Shown piece by piece: positions 1 through 12,349 of a stretch of DNA of 64,000 nt; the stretch's first letter is position 1; each line of letters begins with the position of its first letter. The DNA is taken from assembly GCA_002946415.1 (NCBI GenBank), contig NJPS01000043.1, positions 822,014-886,013 of the forward strand. Direction: 5' to 3'. The notes beneath the pieces are model-generated. The model saw only the letters and a list, made by a program, of their open reading frames with translations. It searched no databases and had not been told where the DNA came from. The stretch is from Rutstroemia sp. NJR-2017a BVV2 (taxonomy: Eukaryota > Ascomycota > Leotiomycetes > Helotiales > Rutstroemiaceae). The position numbers were made by a program, and so were the translations under genes.

Positions 1-901
1 TCGATGAATGGATTTACGAATTGGTTGATGACATCTAATCCTTGATAGAATGATTTCCTCGGAACCAATCTGTTCAATGGTCTGTGTTATAGTTAGTATC
101 TTATTTCATACGCAATGAACGCCAAGGTAACAAACCCCGCTCGAGCAATAATGCTCTGCACTCTCTGAACCTCCCCAAACGCATCTGCGAATTCACCTGC
201 GGGTATCTCCAAAGAATCCACACTTCTTCCAAGCAAGAAATCTGTAGCCGCATCGAGAGTATACCGGAAGAACAAATCACTAACATCAATCTCCCCACCC
301 TGAGACCCATCCCACTTTTTGCCCTCCTCCTTGATCTTGCGTATCAAAATCTGCACATGTCTTTCAAAAACATCCAAATCGCTAACGCGATCCTTTATAA
401 ACTGCGGGCGAATCAATTGGCGGGAATCGTGCCATTGATCAAGATCAGTCGTGAAGATGCTGTCGCCAAGGAAATCCTTCCAATCTTCATGAAACGGCTT
501 GCCCTTCCCATAATCCGTAAATTGAGTCGCGAGAATGGCCTTGATGTTTTCGGGCTCGGCTGTGAAGATGCAGCGCAAGCCACCTGGGCTGGCCTCGACT
601 GTGTAGCCTTTGCCGTGGGTGAAGAATCCTCTCCAGGCTTCGAGATTTTTGTTTTGGCCTGCTAGTTTGATGGAGTTCGCGATGAAGTCGATGTCTGCAA
701 CATGTCAGTATGCGCCAAATCAATGGTGGACGAGACGAATTAGAGAAGCTTACCGAGGGGAAGATATGTCTTTACTTTCCTAGCATGACCACCCAGGGAT
801 CTGATTTTGAGTTCCCTCTGAATATATTGAGTTGCCTTCAACAAAATAAAAATGACGACAAACGCGCCGACGAGAGATCTGGCAGAAATGGCTTCCAACA
901 T
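1..901 (-). CDS. Cytochrome P450, CYP52-like, 5' part only
   Basis: Exons 901-754, 694-136 and 81-1 (still open at the window edge) give about 262 N-terminal residues. The protein starts with a membrane anchor (MLEAISARSLVGAFVVIFIL), then has the CYP52-type stretch HDSRQLIRPQF followed by KDRVSDLDVFERHV, and the helix segment RYTLDAATDFLLGRSVDSL. CYP52-type P450s are ER-bound monooxygenases that hydroxylate n-alkanes or fatty acids at the chain end; the substrate here is inferred from family only. The heme-binding Cys motif and ExxR lie beyond the left edge and cannot be checked. Introns use GTAAGC..GCAG and GTTTGT..ACAG; the second holds a perfect TACTAAC branch site. The start ATG was chosen because it places the hydrophobic anchor at the N-terminus. 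Confidence 0.9.
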
Positions 902-1621
902 TTTGTACGTAAAGAATACACGAATGAAGGCTCCAGAGGACAATCGACAGTTAGCCAGGCCAGATACTTATACCAGCAAGAGCAAACAAATCCTGTTTCA
1001 CCAACATGGTCGCGGAGAAGAGGCCTTTGTTATATCTTTGCGGGGGATCAAGCACTCGGGGCAAAATTATGCCTTGTCGCAAAGTGTAAGCTCCGACATT
1101 TTGTGGGGAAATCTCAAAAGAGAATCCTGGGGAAAGTGGAGTAGTATCTGTATGGTGCATTCAGACCACGTTTGTGAAGCCTGTCGACGACTCGACCGAG
1201 GATTCACATGCGAAAGTAGAGTGCTGACGGCATAGGAACGGCCCGGAATGTTAATGTGGCTCCGCTTTCCCGTGATGTCTGCCAGATGCTGTCCTGTGCT
1301 GGTGCTGTCCAGTGCTGCCGTATAACACAACAACGGTTTTTCGGAACACAGAAACGGTTTTTCGGAGCACAAAAGACCACCAGGATTGCGCGCGGGGTTA
1401 TCACTGCATGCAACATTGTATGAGCGCTCGATAGGAACCATGCAAAAATTCGTTATGCTAGATGCTACCACAAAAGATATGTACAAAATAGAAGATAATA
1501 TGATAAATGACCATAGGTCTATGCAAATGCAAAATGTCAAGATGCTCCAACGTCCAAACTCCACATACCATTAAACCCCGTATGCATATGCAACCCATCC
1601 CCGCACCGATGTCTGTATCAA
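902..1621. other. Intergenic: P450 promoter side and GH20 3' side
   Basis: Both neighbours run leftward, so this stretch should hold the P450 promoter and the terminator region of the hexosaminidase gene. No convincing coding exon was seen. The one structure is a 21-bp direct repeat in two copies at 1332-1373 (core AACGGTTTTTCGGA), preceded by imperfect GCTGTCC repeats at about 1283-1312. Confidence 0.6.
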
Positions 1622-3474
1622 TTACAACGAGCATACCGTAGCGTTGCTTTGAGTGCAGAAGACCATTTGGACAGGTCCGCTATTGACTCCCTTAAGCACC
1701 AAGCGCTCTCTCATTTCTGCCAATCTTGGGCTGGCTTCGAGCTGACTTCGGTTTTGACCCGAGGCATCTTTCGCTCCAGACCACAGGACTTCTCCTGCAG
1801 CGCTTGCTCTTGGCCAAACCATGTCGTCAATATTGACAGGGTCGGTCTGCTCAGACCAGATGTGCACCTCACCACCAACTACCAAATGGGTTGCGTTGGC
1901 TGGGACGCCGGCCAACGGATCATACGAGTAGACCAGGCGCCAGTTCTTCATGGGTGAACAGTAATCGGGGAAGGGATAGTACTTTTGGAAAGATTCCCCA
2001 GGTGTAAAATCAAGCCATTGACCTTTGCCACAGTCAAGGTACTAAATTTTGGTCAGCACGTCTGTTTCATACAACCGAAAGAAAAACTTACCCAGAAGTT
2101 GTAATTACCAGCAATGGCTTTGTGACCAGCATTGACAACTTGAGCCACAGACGCATCACTAAGCCATGTTTGGACAATCACGTCTGAACCAAGAGTGAGA
2201 TTCCACGTGGTGTACATTTCCTCCCAGACAACCGGTGTAAGCCCAGCAGCTCGAATTTGATCATGGTTTCTATCCACGAATTTCTGTAACAGAGGCTGGA
2301 TAACTGCAGTGTCGTTTGAATTGACAGTTGGGTCCAATGAATAAGCATTAACATTAAGCTCGTCTCCGCCGGTGTGGAAGTATGACGAATATGGTGAGAC
2401 TCGAGGGAGAAGATCCGCAAATAATTTCTCCAAAAAGTCGCCCACTTTGGGGTTATTGAGTTGAAGAGATCCACATGGAGGCTCAGCACAATAAGTGTCC
2501 CATGGTGCAGCGTTGTAAGCGGTCATGAGTTCTGGGAATGCTAATCCGATTGAAGTAGTGTGTCCTGGCATATCGATTTCTATGATAACTTCAATGCCAC
2601 GGGCCTGAGCATATTCTTGAAGAGATTTGACGTCTGATGGACTATAAGATAAGCCCGAGCTGTAAGCACCCTTGTCTGCCAATTCGGGAATAGCTGGAAT
2701 TTCGAGAGGCCAGGACTGGGCATCAGTTACGTGGAGATGCAGACGATTGAATTTGTTAAATGCAAGGGCGTCGATGGTTCTCTCGATGCTTTCAACAGGA
2801 TACCAGTTTCGGGCTACATCCATATTCAATCCTCGATGGGCGAACTTCGGGGCATCGCAGATCTCAACTGGTGCCAAGTTTGTGTAAATACCAGCTCCCT
2901 TCGCGGAATGCTTGTAGAAGAGCTGAACGAAAGACGATAGACCATGCAGGACACCATATGCAGATGGTGAACTGATGAAGGCTTGACCATTAGCTGTGAT
3001 CGTGAGATTATAAGACTCGTCCACCTGACCATCCTGCGGCTTGAATGAGGTGGAATTTTCGGTTCCAGTCTGTGTGATGGCGAGGCTGGTGATGTATTTC
3101 TTTGAGGCATTGAGCGATGGCTCAAAGCTTGAAAGCTCATTTCGGGGGACCAGCTTCCACGGTACAAGACCTTCCTTGAAGAGGTTTTGCTTCGCTCGCT
3201 TTATGGCATCGGTCACAATAGATTTGCTTGTGGCTCCGGATGCACCTCTACCGCCATAGGAATAACCCATAATCTGTTCATCGAACACTGTCTTAGTATA
3301 TTCATCATCATAAAAAATTAGGGAATGCCACCATACACTTCCACCATTGTAGGTGATCTTAACGTCCTCAGCCAACCACAAAGCATCGGAACCATGCGTA
3401 TAAGAAACAGGCTGAGGCCATAATGCCAAAGCAGAAGAGATCAAAGAAGATACGAGAAAAGCAGAGGAACGCAT
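1622..3474 (-). CDS. Secreted beta-N-acetylhexosaminidase, GH20
   Basis: Exons 3474-2092 and 2041-1622 join in phase 0 across a 50-nt GTAAGT..TTAG intron and give 600 residues, a normal length for fungal GH20 enzymes. The protein has a signal peptide (about residues 1-17), a GH20b-like N-terminal domain, and a catalytic TIM barrel with HRGLNMDVARNW near residue 213, EIDMPGHT near 299 and the catalytic pair D371-E372 in HTGGDELN. The C-terminal exon contains YLDCGKGQW and EVHIWSEQTDP. These enzymes remove terminal GlcNAc or GalNAc from chitin oligomers and glycans outside the cell or in the wall; a role in wall turnover or chitin recycling is inferred. Several NxT/NxS sites fit secretion. Confidence 0.95.
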
Positions 3475-6400
3475 AGTGAGATATCCTCAAGAGGATTGAG
3501 TAGTCGATGTAACGAAAGTGAGGTAGGGGAGGGAGTGGGGAGAAAAGAAATATAGTGGGAGGGGAGAGATGGAACTATATATTTCCGCAGTTTTATATGA
3601 ATAACCCAAAAAACGACCGAATAACCCAGTGAATAAGTCAACAGGCCAGTGGCACGGTCAGAAAGCGAATTTGTTTCCTGAGTGTAAAATTCGCTGGGAT
3701 TCAGGAGTGCCGTAGGAATATGAACCAGGTAGGCTTGGGTGGCTGCGCAATGCTCAGAATAGAGTTCGCAGCAAGCAACAAAATTAGTTGTTGCAAGGTT
3801 AAGGCACCTCTTTGCCCTTGGGTAACCTTTGTAAGCTGCGCGCTGCCAAACAAAAAGTGACGATAATACGATTATGCAGCTAGCCAAAAGTTGTTGTTCC
3901 ACTTTGTTTTACTCGTTCCAGCAATAATCGTCAATTGCGGTGCGGAGACGTCGAATATGGCCCGACGGTACAGGGACAGCACGGTTGTACGTAACGTTGC
4001 GGCAAAAAGGCTCAGAACAACCGGGTTGTCTTTAATTAACGTGCATTTGTGGTGGTGAATGGCTGCGGGTATGTCTTTGAAGCTGCCCGTTCGACTGGTT
4101 ATCGCAGCGCCTTCGGTGGTGCTGCTAGGCAGTGGTGAATGGAGAGTGGATCGTCTAGGGATACTGCGGTGATGGCTGGTGCACTGGTGAATGATGGATG
4201 ATGGATGATAGATGATAGATGACGGCGAGGCGTGATATCGGGATGTTGGTAGAGGGGAAGGTGGTGGTGGTGCTGGGCAACCCCTGATTTGAGATAGTGC
4301 GGCGATTGTGATAAACTTCTTGGTGATCCTGACCTGTTGTCGACCCCAAATTTGCTTACACACTCGCTATTATGCGGTGCTCCATTCCTTTGCAGCAAGA
4401 ACACAGCATCCGATTGCACCGAATGCATGTAAACTCATGATTGACCGAAATTCACCCAACTGATTTGTAGACCAATGCAAGCACTCCTAAAAGTAGATAC
4501 GATATCCCAGCTTGGTGGTTCACCCCAATCTTGCGAAGCGGCGCAAAGGGGCTCAAGAGCTCATGACAAACTAAATCGAGGTATGATAGGATGAATGAAT
4601 GGAGGCGTATTGTCCTCATGTATAAATTAGGGCATAAGCAAGGCAAGGTAAGGTAAGGCTGACGATTGTTTCGGACGAGTATCTACAACGTATCTCGTAC
4701 TTGGTTGGTGGCTGGTGAGTGACAGCCGACCAACAGTTATACAACCAACTGGTGCAGAAGTTGGAAAGTACGAAGTAATGATGCTATAAATGACTCCATA
4801 AAGTAAGAAGCACACAAGGTGCCGACAATGGAATCTACCGTTAACATGGACCTTGGCGTCGACAGGTTTCTGAACTCAAAAGAGAGTTTAACTTTAAGAA
4901 GGCCTGGCTCGACTGGTTAGATCTCTCGTCTGCTGGGGCAAGGTCAACTGGTCAGGACCCGGAGACATGCAATTGGCCGCAACCCCGGCGTCCCCGCCTT
5001 CTTCGATAGAGACGGTCGTTTCACGATGGCCTTTGACTTCGTAAGGGAAAACGCTCATAATTTCATGCAATTGTGGAATTCCTGTGGCCGCTGATGAAAT
5101 CTTGGCTACGAGAGATATCATTCGCAGCGCCGATCACAATAAAATGATATAAATCTGTCTTCTGCAATCATACAACTCAATTTGTGAGGTATTACTCCAG
5201 GATCTACCTTCACAGCTATCCAATTCCATACTCAACAGGATCGAGGGGCGATTAATGATGGCTACGAGGACGACTCCCCTTCCATGCCAGTCTCATTAGT
5301 CACATTTGTTATCTGGTTACAGGACCAAGAACATCTTGTAAAGTAACAGGTCTTTCTTGATCTATACCAGTGCCTATCACTGCTTCCCGTCACTCTCTGC
5401 AACTATCCATTTTCAGTCCTCGGTCAAATGTCTGGGAATAAGTCTCGTGTACAGCGCGGAGAAAAGTGGCGTTGTGAGGAGCGGGGTAGATTGAAAGATG
5501 CAACCTAGTAGGGCACCGAGACAGGTGTGAGCCGATGAAAGACCAGTGCTTTCATGAAAAAGGCGTCTTCCAAGAACTTGTGGGACCTGATGGCTTTGTA
5601 GCTGTTCTCGTGAGTAGGGAAAAAGAGTGCGTCGTCTTGGTTAGCTGACCATCGAGCGGGCGGACAAGAGAAAGGACTTTGGCTGTGTGGGGATAATTAA
5701 ATGCTTAGTAGGAAGCAACAAGAAGGGCCGCAAGGAAATCACATACGCTTCTTCCTTGCATAATCGTTATAGTTCTTCGAGGAGCGTTGGTACGGGAAAT
5801 GAGAGATGAACGGGTAGCTGAGAAAGGCAATTAGATGAGTGGTATGACGACGTCTCACCAAGACTGATTGAACCGCTCGCCTCCACATGGATGGTTAAGG
5901 GGGGATTTCAGGTCGGATAAAGTCATGATCATTTTGACAGCAGCATTCACCAACGGCTACATGTCTTGATTTTCTAGGACCAGTGGTGGCAAGGACAGAA
6001 TGCATTTACTGGTTGCTCTCGAGACTCTGTCGCTGAGACGACATCCTTTCTAATCGGTGGGGCTCTGTAAGTACTTAATAGAGACTGGAAAGTCAGTGCA
6101 AATCGTACAGAAAGTGTTCACTACATTCCCCAAGAAAGCGAGGACGTAACGGGCAATGGTGGAGTACTCCTAAGGGTGGTGAAGAGCAGTCAACTTTATC
6201 TAGACAATCGGCCTCGAATTTAAGTAGCTATTAGCATATATCAAATCAGTCCTGCAACCTAGTTGATTCATATACCTCATGTCTTCTAAACTGGAGCGGT
6301 GCTACATCTTCAACAATACAGCTGATTCAATTGGTATGTAGGCGTGCGGATTTTGATATACATATGCGTTGGTTACATCATGAATCACACAGCTTTATTT

Positions 6401-6874
6401 GTATTCTCTCAATAACCAAGTGATGCAAGAAATGGACCTGTAAGTAATTTTGCTTGAAAAACAGCTATTTTATATCTTCATCTCTCATAGTAAATCTCAT
6501 TGGTAAACACCCCAGGTGCATCCGCAGAATCTGGAATGATCCATCAGCCACATCTAAGCGAGCCGTAGCATTTATCAGCCACTAGCGCTAAGCCCCATGC
6601 GGTACAATGAATTTCACTATGCGTCACCCTCAGGCAAACAATCTACATCTTTCCCGGTCTTTCATAGATCTTTATTCTATCAAGGCCATCAATCTTTCGG
6701 TATACATACAACGACCACGAAATCTCAATCTATTGTCCCGGACCGAAAGCTATCTCTTGAGTTCTTCCAATTAACAGCAATACGACACCAGGTTGCGATT
6801 CCAACTTCGGTCAACTTCCAGCAGGAACCAGACACTTTCTCTCACGCGAACAAAGAAATCTACCCTTTTCAACT
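3475..6874. other. 3.4-kb gene-poor region between divergent genes
   Basis: This separates the divergently transcribed hexosaminidase and Nab2-like genes and is the longest stretch without a gene in the window. I found no open frame with recognisable protein features, no tRNA boxes and no transposon ends. Near 4190-4222 there is a short run of ATGATGG/ATGATAG repeats, and near 4640-4658 a GCAAGGCAAGGTAAGGTAAGG run. Part of it must be the two promoters; a non-coding transcript or a decayed gene cannot be excluded. Confidence 0.5.
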
Positions 6875-8458
6875 ATGTCGGTCGAAGTTGTGCTCGATTC
6901 CCCTTTGGCGCATGCGCTTAATGCTTCGATACAACCGAAACTTGTCGAAGTGGGTTGGAGTACAGGTGGCGCAGATGACTCTGCTCTTTCCGAATACATT
7001 ATTCTCATGCTGGTAAACGGGAAGACACAGGAACAGATTGCTGCAGAACTATCCGGCGACCTGTTAAACCTCGGTGATGACGATCCAGGAGCGAGAGACT
7101 TTTCGCGATGGCTGTTTGATCAAGTCAGTGCGCTCAGTTCTCAGAGCGGTGGAGGGGCCTTACCTATGGCTGGAACAGAGGCTGGGCAGACACAGCAAGA
7201 AGGCTCAAACGGACAGCAGGATGCGGACATGGGAGATGCTTCAGAAACTGCAGATCTGAATGTGTATGTAGACTCCTTGCATTCAAACAGTCCTCTTATT
7301 GGGCAATTACTGACAATTTGTAGACCGACGGGCCCTAAATCGATGAGAACTGGAAGTGGTGGCATTACTCGTCCACGAGACAAGCGCATGCTGAATCATT
7401 TGACAAAGGCTATGGATCGGACGCCTGACGCCGCTTTGCATAGAGTTCGACCTCAATCTGGACACGAAAGGATCAACTCACATGCTAGAGGACCTCCAAC
7501 GGGACCGCGCGGATCGGTCAACATTCGCGGAGCGTCCCGAATGCAGAATGGACGTAGCAATGGTGGAATGCCTGGTATGTCAATGCAATCAGGTGCCGCG
7601 CAAAACGCCATGGGCATGACCCCTCAACAACAACTCGAACTGTACGCTATGCTCGAGCAGCAATCAAGGATGATGGCGCAAATGTTTACTCCACAACAAC
7701 AACAAATGATGGCACAAGGTGGGATGGGATCGGGATTTCCGGGACGCCAAGGGCAGGGCAGACCTTTACACGAACGGATGCAACAGAAAAACCGATCACA
7801 AAGCAACGGCTTTCAGAAGCGCCAAAATGGAGGCTTCGGGGAGCAAAACGCGCAAAGTTCAGAAGACAGCTCTATGGATGTTGAGATGTCTTCTCACGAA
7901 AAGATAAACAACCTTTCACCGGACACGCCATGCAAATATAATTTGGCCTGCACGAACAAAGACTGCAAGTTTGCACATCAATCACCGGCAGCTCCTCCTG
8001 GAACTGCTATAGATGTTAGTGATATTTGTTCATTCGGGGCGGCTTGCAAGAATCGGAAATGTGTTGGACGACATCCATCTCCTGCACAAAAAATTGCGCA
8101 TCAAGTTGAGCAGGACTGCAAGTTTTTCCCAAATTGCACAAATGCCAAATGTCCCTTCCGCCACCCCACGATGCCATTATGTCGAAATGGAGCGGATTGC
8201 ACAACTCCAGATTGCAAATTTACTCACGTCAAGATTCAATGCAAGTTCAATCCTTGTTTAAATCCGACATGTTCATTCAAACACGAAGAAGGCCAGAAGA
8301 GAGGGAAATTCGACGATAAGGTATGGGTCGCGGACGGTGGCAAGGAGCACGTTAGCGAGAGGAAGTTTGTGGATGAGGAGGGGCAAGAAGAATTGATTGT
8401 GCCTGGAGCAGCAGATACAAACGCGGAGTCGAACGCGAATACGGAGATTGTTACATAG
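6875..8458 (+). CDS. NAB2: Nab2-type poly(A) RNA-binding CCCH zinc-finger protein
   Basis: Exons 6875-7263 and 7324-8458 give 507 residues after removal of a 60-nt intron (GTATGT..GTAG); the intron is in frame and has no stop, so an unspliced message would encode 527 residues. The N-terminal region (VLDSPLAHALNASIQPKL) matches the helical PWI-like domain of Nab2. A Gln/Met/Gly-rich middle follows (QQQLELYAMLEQQ, MFTPQQQQMM). Five tandem Cys-Cys-Cys-His fingers fill about residues 332-450, the first being CKYNLACTNKDCKFAH. Nab2 proteins bind nuclear poly(A) tails and act in tail-length control and mRNA export. Fingers and N-terminal fold are seen; the function is from the family. Confidence 0.93.
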   Translation: MSVEVVLDSPLAHALNASIQPKLVEVGWSTGGADDSALSEYIILMLVNGKTQEQIAAELSGDLLNLGDDDPGARDFSRWLFDQVSALSSQSGGGALPMAGTEAGQTQQEGSNGQQDADMGDASETADLNVYVDSLHSNSPLIGQLLTICRPTGPKSMRTGSGGITRPRDKRMLNHLTKAMDRTPDAALHRVRPQSGHERINSHARGPPTGPRGSVNIRGASRMQNGRSNGGMPGMSMQSGAAQNAMGMTPQQQLELYAMLEQQSRMMAQMFTPQQQQMMAQGGMGSGFPGRQGQGRPLHERMQQKNRSQSNGFQKRQNGGFGEQNAQSSEDSSMDVEMSSHEKINNLSPDTPCKYNLACTNKDCKFAHQSPAAPPGTAIDVSDICSFGAACKNRKCVGRHPSPAQKIAHQVEQDCKFFPNCTNAKCPFRHPTMPLCRNGADCTTPDCKFTHVKIQCKFNPCLNPTCSFKHEEGQKRGKFDDKVWVADGGKEHVSERKFVDEEGQEELIVPGAADTNAESNANTEIVT

Positions 8459-9162
8459 GTGAAAAGATGGTAGATTGCGCCTAGACGGAGAAATTGTGGG
8501 GAAATGTACAACAGTATATGGCTGGCGTGGCAGACGGGTGGTAATCTGGCGTTTTGGGAGATGATAGTTTGTTGATTTTCGGATATCACTTGGCGGGAGC
8601 CTCAATAATGAAACTGTTGGGTTTCTCAGGGGAAGAAAGCAGAAAATTGTTAGTATGCAGAATAGATTTTTATATCCCAGGGCGCTCCAAAGCAAAAAGT
8701 CTTTGGAGTTAGCTGAACCGCGAAAATGATTTGCCCTGTCCTGGCCTTGTGATATGGCGCGCTTCGGAGTGGTCCAAGCTCCAAAGTGAGCTTGCTGCTT
8801 GAGAGCTTGAGAGCTTGAGAGCTTGATAGTGGCTTGTAGCGGAGACGATTCTGCCTACGAGATAATAGGATATTTCTCTGCTATGTATCCCCTCGCCCAA
8901 AAGTACCTTTAATGCCAAACCAATTCTTGCATATCATTCTCGTTACAAGTAGAAACCGCCGCAGCTGGAAATCTGCCCCATTTGCGGTTCTGCTGGAAGG
9001 CGGGGCAGATAACTTAACCTTAGTGCATTATCTCATGAACTCATTATATCCTAGTGATCGTAGTAAGCGAAAGCTGTCAATGTGTACCTCGCCAGAAGCA
9101 ATACACATTCGCGGGAATTCAAATTCATATGCCACACTTCACAGCAATCTTTCATCGAAGCA
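8459..9162. other. Intergenic: Nab2 3' side and PPOX promoter
   Basis: No exon seen. It contains a short tandem repeat of an 8-bp unit (GCTTGAGA, nearly four copies) at 8797-8827. The rest is taken as Nab2 3' UTR and the promoter of the protoporphyrinogen oxidase gene. Confidence 0.6.
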
Positions 9163-11087
9163 ATGAGGCCTCGATTATCAGAGTCGGCTTTGGTACTCCT
9201 ACTTAGGCAATGCTACCGTACCCCGCGATGCCAGAATGCGCAACTACCTCGAATCAGATCACATCTGAAGGCATTTAGCTCCACCACCCGAGTCCAATCA
9301 TCTCACGGCGAGCGAACATCGTCCAAAAAAGTTGAGAAAGAAGGGAGTAAACGTGGCTCGGTATCTCTCCGCCAAAACAGGGCGAACGGCGCTGCAAAGC
9401 ACGATGCACAATGGCTATCGAAACCCGACGCGAATATTGCAGTACTTGGTAGCGGGATTACAGGCCTTGCTACGGCATATTACCTCACGCAGTTCGCTCC
9501 GGATCTGAAAGTTACTCTATATGAAGGGAGCGACAGACTGGGTGGCTGGATGCAAAGTAAACAAATCGATCTTAAAGACGGACAAGTCGTGTTTGAGCAA
9601 GGGCCTAGGACATTAAGACCATTATCTCCTGCGGGATTGGTGACACTAAATTTGGTAAGGCCATATGACTGAGTAGGAATTTGTTAGGACTAACAATGGT
9701 GATAGATTCGCGACCTTGATCTACACAGCCAAGTCCTTACAACGTCGAAAAATTCGGACGCGGCTCGAAATCGCTTCGTTTACTACCCAGACCATCTCGT
9801 GCGCATGCCCGGGCCAGGCCAGAATCTTTATAGCACTCTTTGGTCTATACTCACAGAGCCAGTTTTCAAGGGCATCTGGAACGCAGGATTTGAATACTCC
9901 AGCCCTCCGAGGCCATCGAATTTAGACGATGAATCTATAGGCTCGTTTTTGAACAGAAGATGTGGCGGTCAAGACTTAGGAAACAATCTGGTATCGGCTG
10001 TCTTGCATGGTATATATGCTGGCGATATCTATAAATTGAGCATGCGGAGTCTGTTGCCTCTACCATGGAAGCTAGAATTGGAAGCTGGAAGCATTGTCAA
10101 GGCGTTGTTGGCTAGTCCTAAACCCGGGACTGTTACCTCCGTAGACCGTGCTCTAGCGGATGAAGAAGCAGGCAGGATGTCAGCGGAGGAGAAAGCAGCA
10201 TGGAAAATCACAAGCGTGTATACCTTTCGAGGCGGGATTCGCACACTCTCTGAGGCTCTAGAGTCGTCGCTACGCTCCAATCCCAATGTTACGATTAAGC
10301 TCAATCATCAGCTGAAGGGTGTGGCCTTCGATAAGGAACATGATGCCATCAAGGTAAATTTACTTCGAATCTAATTCTGGTCACTTGTACTAACATAATA
10401 CTTAAGATCCGTACATCTAATGGTAAGGCCAGCCATTATAAAGCTATATCTACCCTGTCTGGTCCGACACTTTATAAGCTTGCTCCAAACCACAGCATGC
10501 TCCCGTCACTTGGACAGATTGAGTCTGTTACAGTAATGGTCGTAAACCTTTATTACCGAGACGAGAACTTACTGCCGGAACGCGGATTTGGCTACCTCAT
10601 TCCACGCTCAATTCCTTTCGAGCAAAACCCCGAATTCGCGCTGGGCGTAGTTTTTGACACCTATGCAACACTCGGTCAAGATACCATTCCAGGCACAAAA
10701 CTTACCGTGATGCTAGGCGGGCACTGGTGGAGCGATTTCGACAGCTATCCTGACGAAGACGAAGGCGCAGCCATGGCGAAAGCTGTCTTAAAACGTCACC
10801 TGAAAATCGATCAAGAGCCGGAAGCAGTGCACGTCACTCTGCAAAAGGATTGCATACCGCAGTATACCGTGGGTCATCATTCTAGGATGGAGAAAGCTCA
10901 TCAGGAACTGAGGAATGCTTACAAAGGTAAGTTGGCCGTGGCGGGGAATTCGTACACGGGTGTGGGGGTAAATGATTGCATTCGGGCTGCTAAAGATGTG
11001 GCTCGCGAGATTGCAAACCATAGAGATGTTACCGGGTTAGAGAAGTTTTCGCAGCCGGTTCAGTGGGTCCAGAATTTTCGTCTCTAG
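9163..11087 (+). CDS. HEM14: Protoporphyrinogen oxidase, mitochondrial
   Basis: Exons 9163-9654, 9706-10353 and 10407-11087 join in phase 0 to give 606 residues. An Arg/Ser-rich N-terminus (about 1-60) looks like a mitochondrial presequence. It is followed by the FAD-binding Rossmann motif IAVLGSGITGLATAYYL and the GG doublet in DRLGGWMQS, by the conserved SAGLVTLN-like and MPGPGQNLYS segments, and by a C-terminal block with VAGNSYTGVGVNDCIRAA, typical of the FAD-binding end of this amine-oxidase-like family. The enzyme oxidises protoporphyrinogen IX to protoporphyrin IX, the next-to-last step of heme synthesis, at the mitochondrial inner membrane. Both introns carry CTAAC branch sites and AG acceptors. 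Confidence 0.95.
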
Positions 11088-12349
11088 ATGAGTATCGCTA
11101 GTACTGATGACTGGGAAGCTCTTGGCCTGTTGATAGACGGTGCTGGATGTATTGCTACTAGACAATAGTGATAGAAAAATGCATTCAAAAGGCAATTCGG
11201 GGCAGCTATACAATTCTCACGAAGACACATTCAAAACGTATAATGTTGAACGCGATTGATGCTCGTGGGATCAACGGGTGCCCCTTAGGGCATTTTGTCT
11301 GTGCTTCTGTCCATCCCACCTTTTACTTTCCATGACGAATATCCGTGTCACAGGTGTATATTGCCATTCGTTTACAGGACTTCATTGGTTCCCGCCTTCT
11401 ATTCAACAAAAGTATCGGTGAAGCAGTCCGAAGGGCTGAAAATGCCTCATCAAAGTCTACTTCGCGGTTTTTCTCCATTTTCGATGCGACCAAGCTCGGA
11501 AACCGGACAAGAATTTGAAAACAATTATCGATGGGATTCACCACAAAATTATAATATCTCTCAAAATACGTTAAGACCAAGCAAGTAATTTATTTCTCTT
11601 ATCTCTAATACACAACTTCGACTCCAACAACACGACAAATCGGAGTGTGTGTGGTGTGTAAGTGAGAAAACATTTTCAAGTTCCACCCACGCTCACCTCG
11701 GCAAGCGAACCCCTTTTCTTAGCGAAAATGCTGAGAGGGAATTTTGAGCGCGAGGGAGGGTTGCGCTGCTTTTATTTGGGGGTTATTTACCATTTGTGTT
11801 GTGAGTTGTGATTTATAATCTGCTTGAGGTTATGGGAATGTATAATTTGGACATATTTATGTGTGTTTCACGCGCGTTTGAGGAGTTATTGTTGAAAGAT
11901 TGCGTCGCAGCAGGAGAGAGTGTGTGAAGGGACTTTTCGTGTTCTTGTTCTTGTTCTTGTTCTCGTGCATACATACGCGTTACGTTACGTCAACTGATAA
12001 GCGCTAGATAGAAGGTGTGTGTCGGATTGGGAAGCTGGGTGATGGATTGCTTGTTTGTTGGGGGGAAGTGAGGGGGAGAAACAGAAACCAGTTATATTTG
12101 CAGCATTCGTCGTAGTGGGGTAGCTTCTAGGAGGTCTGTTTGGGGTATAAATACCGTGCTTTTCTCTCTTCTTTTCTACCTTCCTTCAGCACAGCATCTC
12201 GGAAACCAAAGTGTCGTGTCTTGTGATTGTTTCTTGTTCTAACTCTTCTTTCTCTCGAACTTCAACAATCTCACGCACTCTTGCTTCCCCCTCAATCCAA
12301 CCATTCTTCTCCTACTTACTTAATTGTTCCTCAGACTTCGATCTCAGAT
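11088..12349. other. Intergenic: PPOX 3' side and COMT promoter
   Basis: About 1.26 kb without a supportable gene. It contains a GTTCTT hexamer repeat at about 11941-11962 and a pyrimidine-rich leader downstream of a TATA-like box, listed separately. Short open frames around 11295-11588 lack any recognisable protein character. Confidence 0.55.
12146..12152 (+). promoter_or_regulatory. TATA-like box upstream of the COMT-like gene
   Basis: TATAAAT lies about 200 bp before the ATG at 12350 and is followed by a CT-rich stretch (TTTCTCTCTTCTTTTCTACC), a common arrangement at fungal transcription starts. Position and motif are seen; use as a promoter is inferred. Confidence 0.45.

Noticed and set aside
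1..3474. P450 plus GH20 as part of a secondary-metabolite cluster
   Set aside because: No polyketide, peptide or terpene synthase or transporter in reach; the P450 looks like an alkane/fatty-acid type.
3441..3902. 153-codon minus-strand frame overlapping the GH20 start
   Set aside because: Runs through the leader and signal-peptide region in another frame; hydrophobic patches come from the CT-rich leader.
4894..5121. 75-codon minus-strand frame and tRNA-like phrase CTCGACTGGTTAGATCTC
   Set aside because: No B-box or foldable acceptor stem for a tRNA, and no protein motif in the frame.
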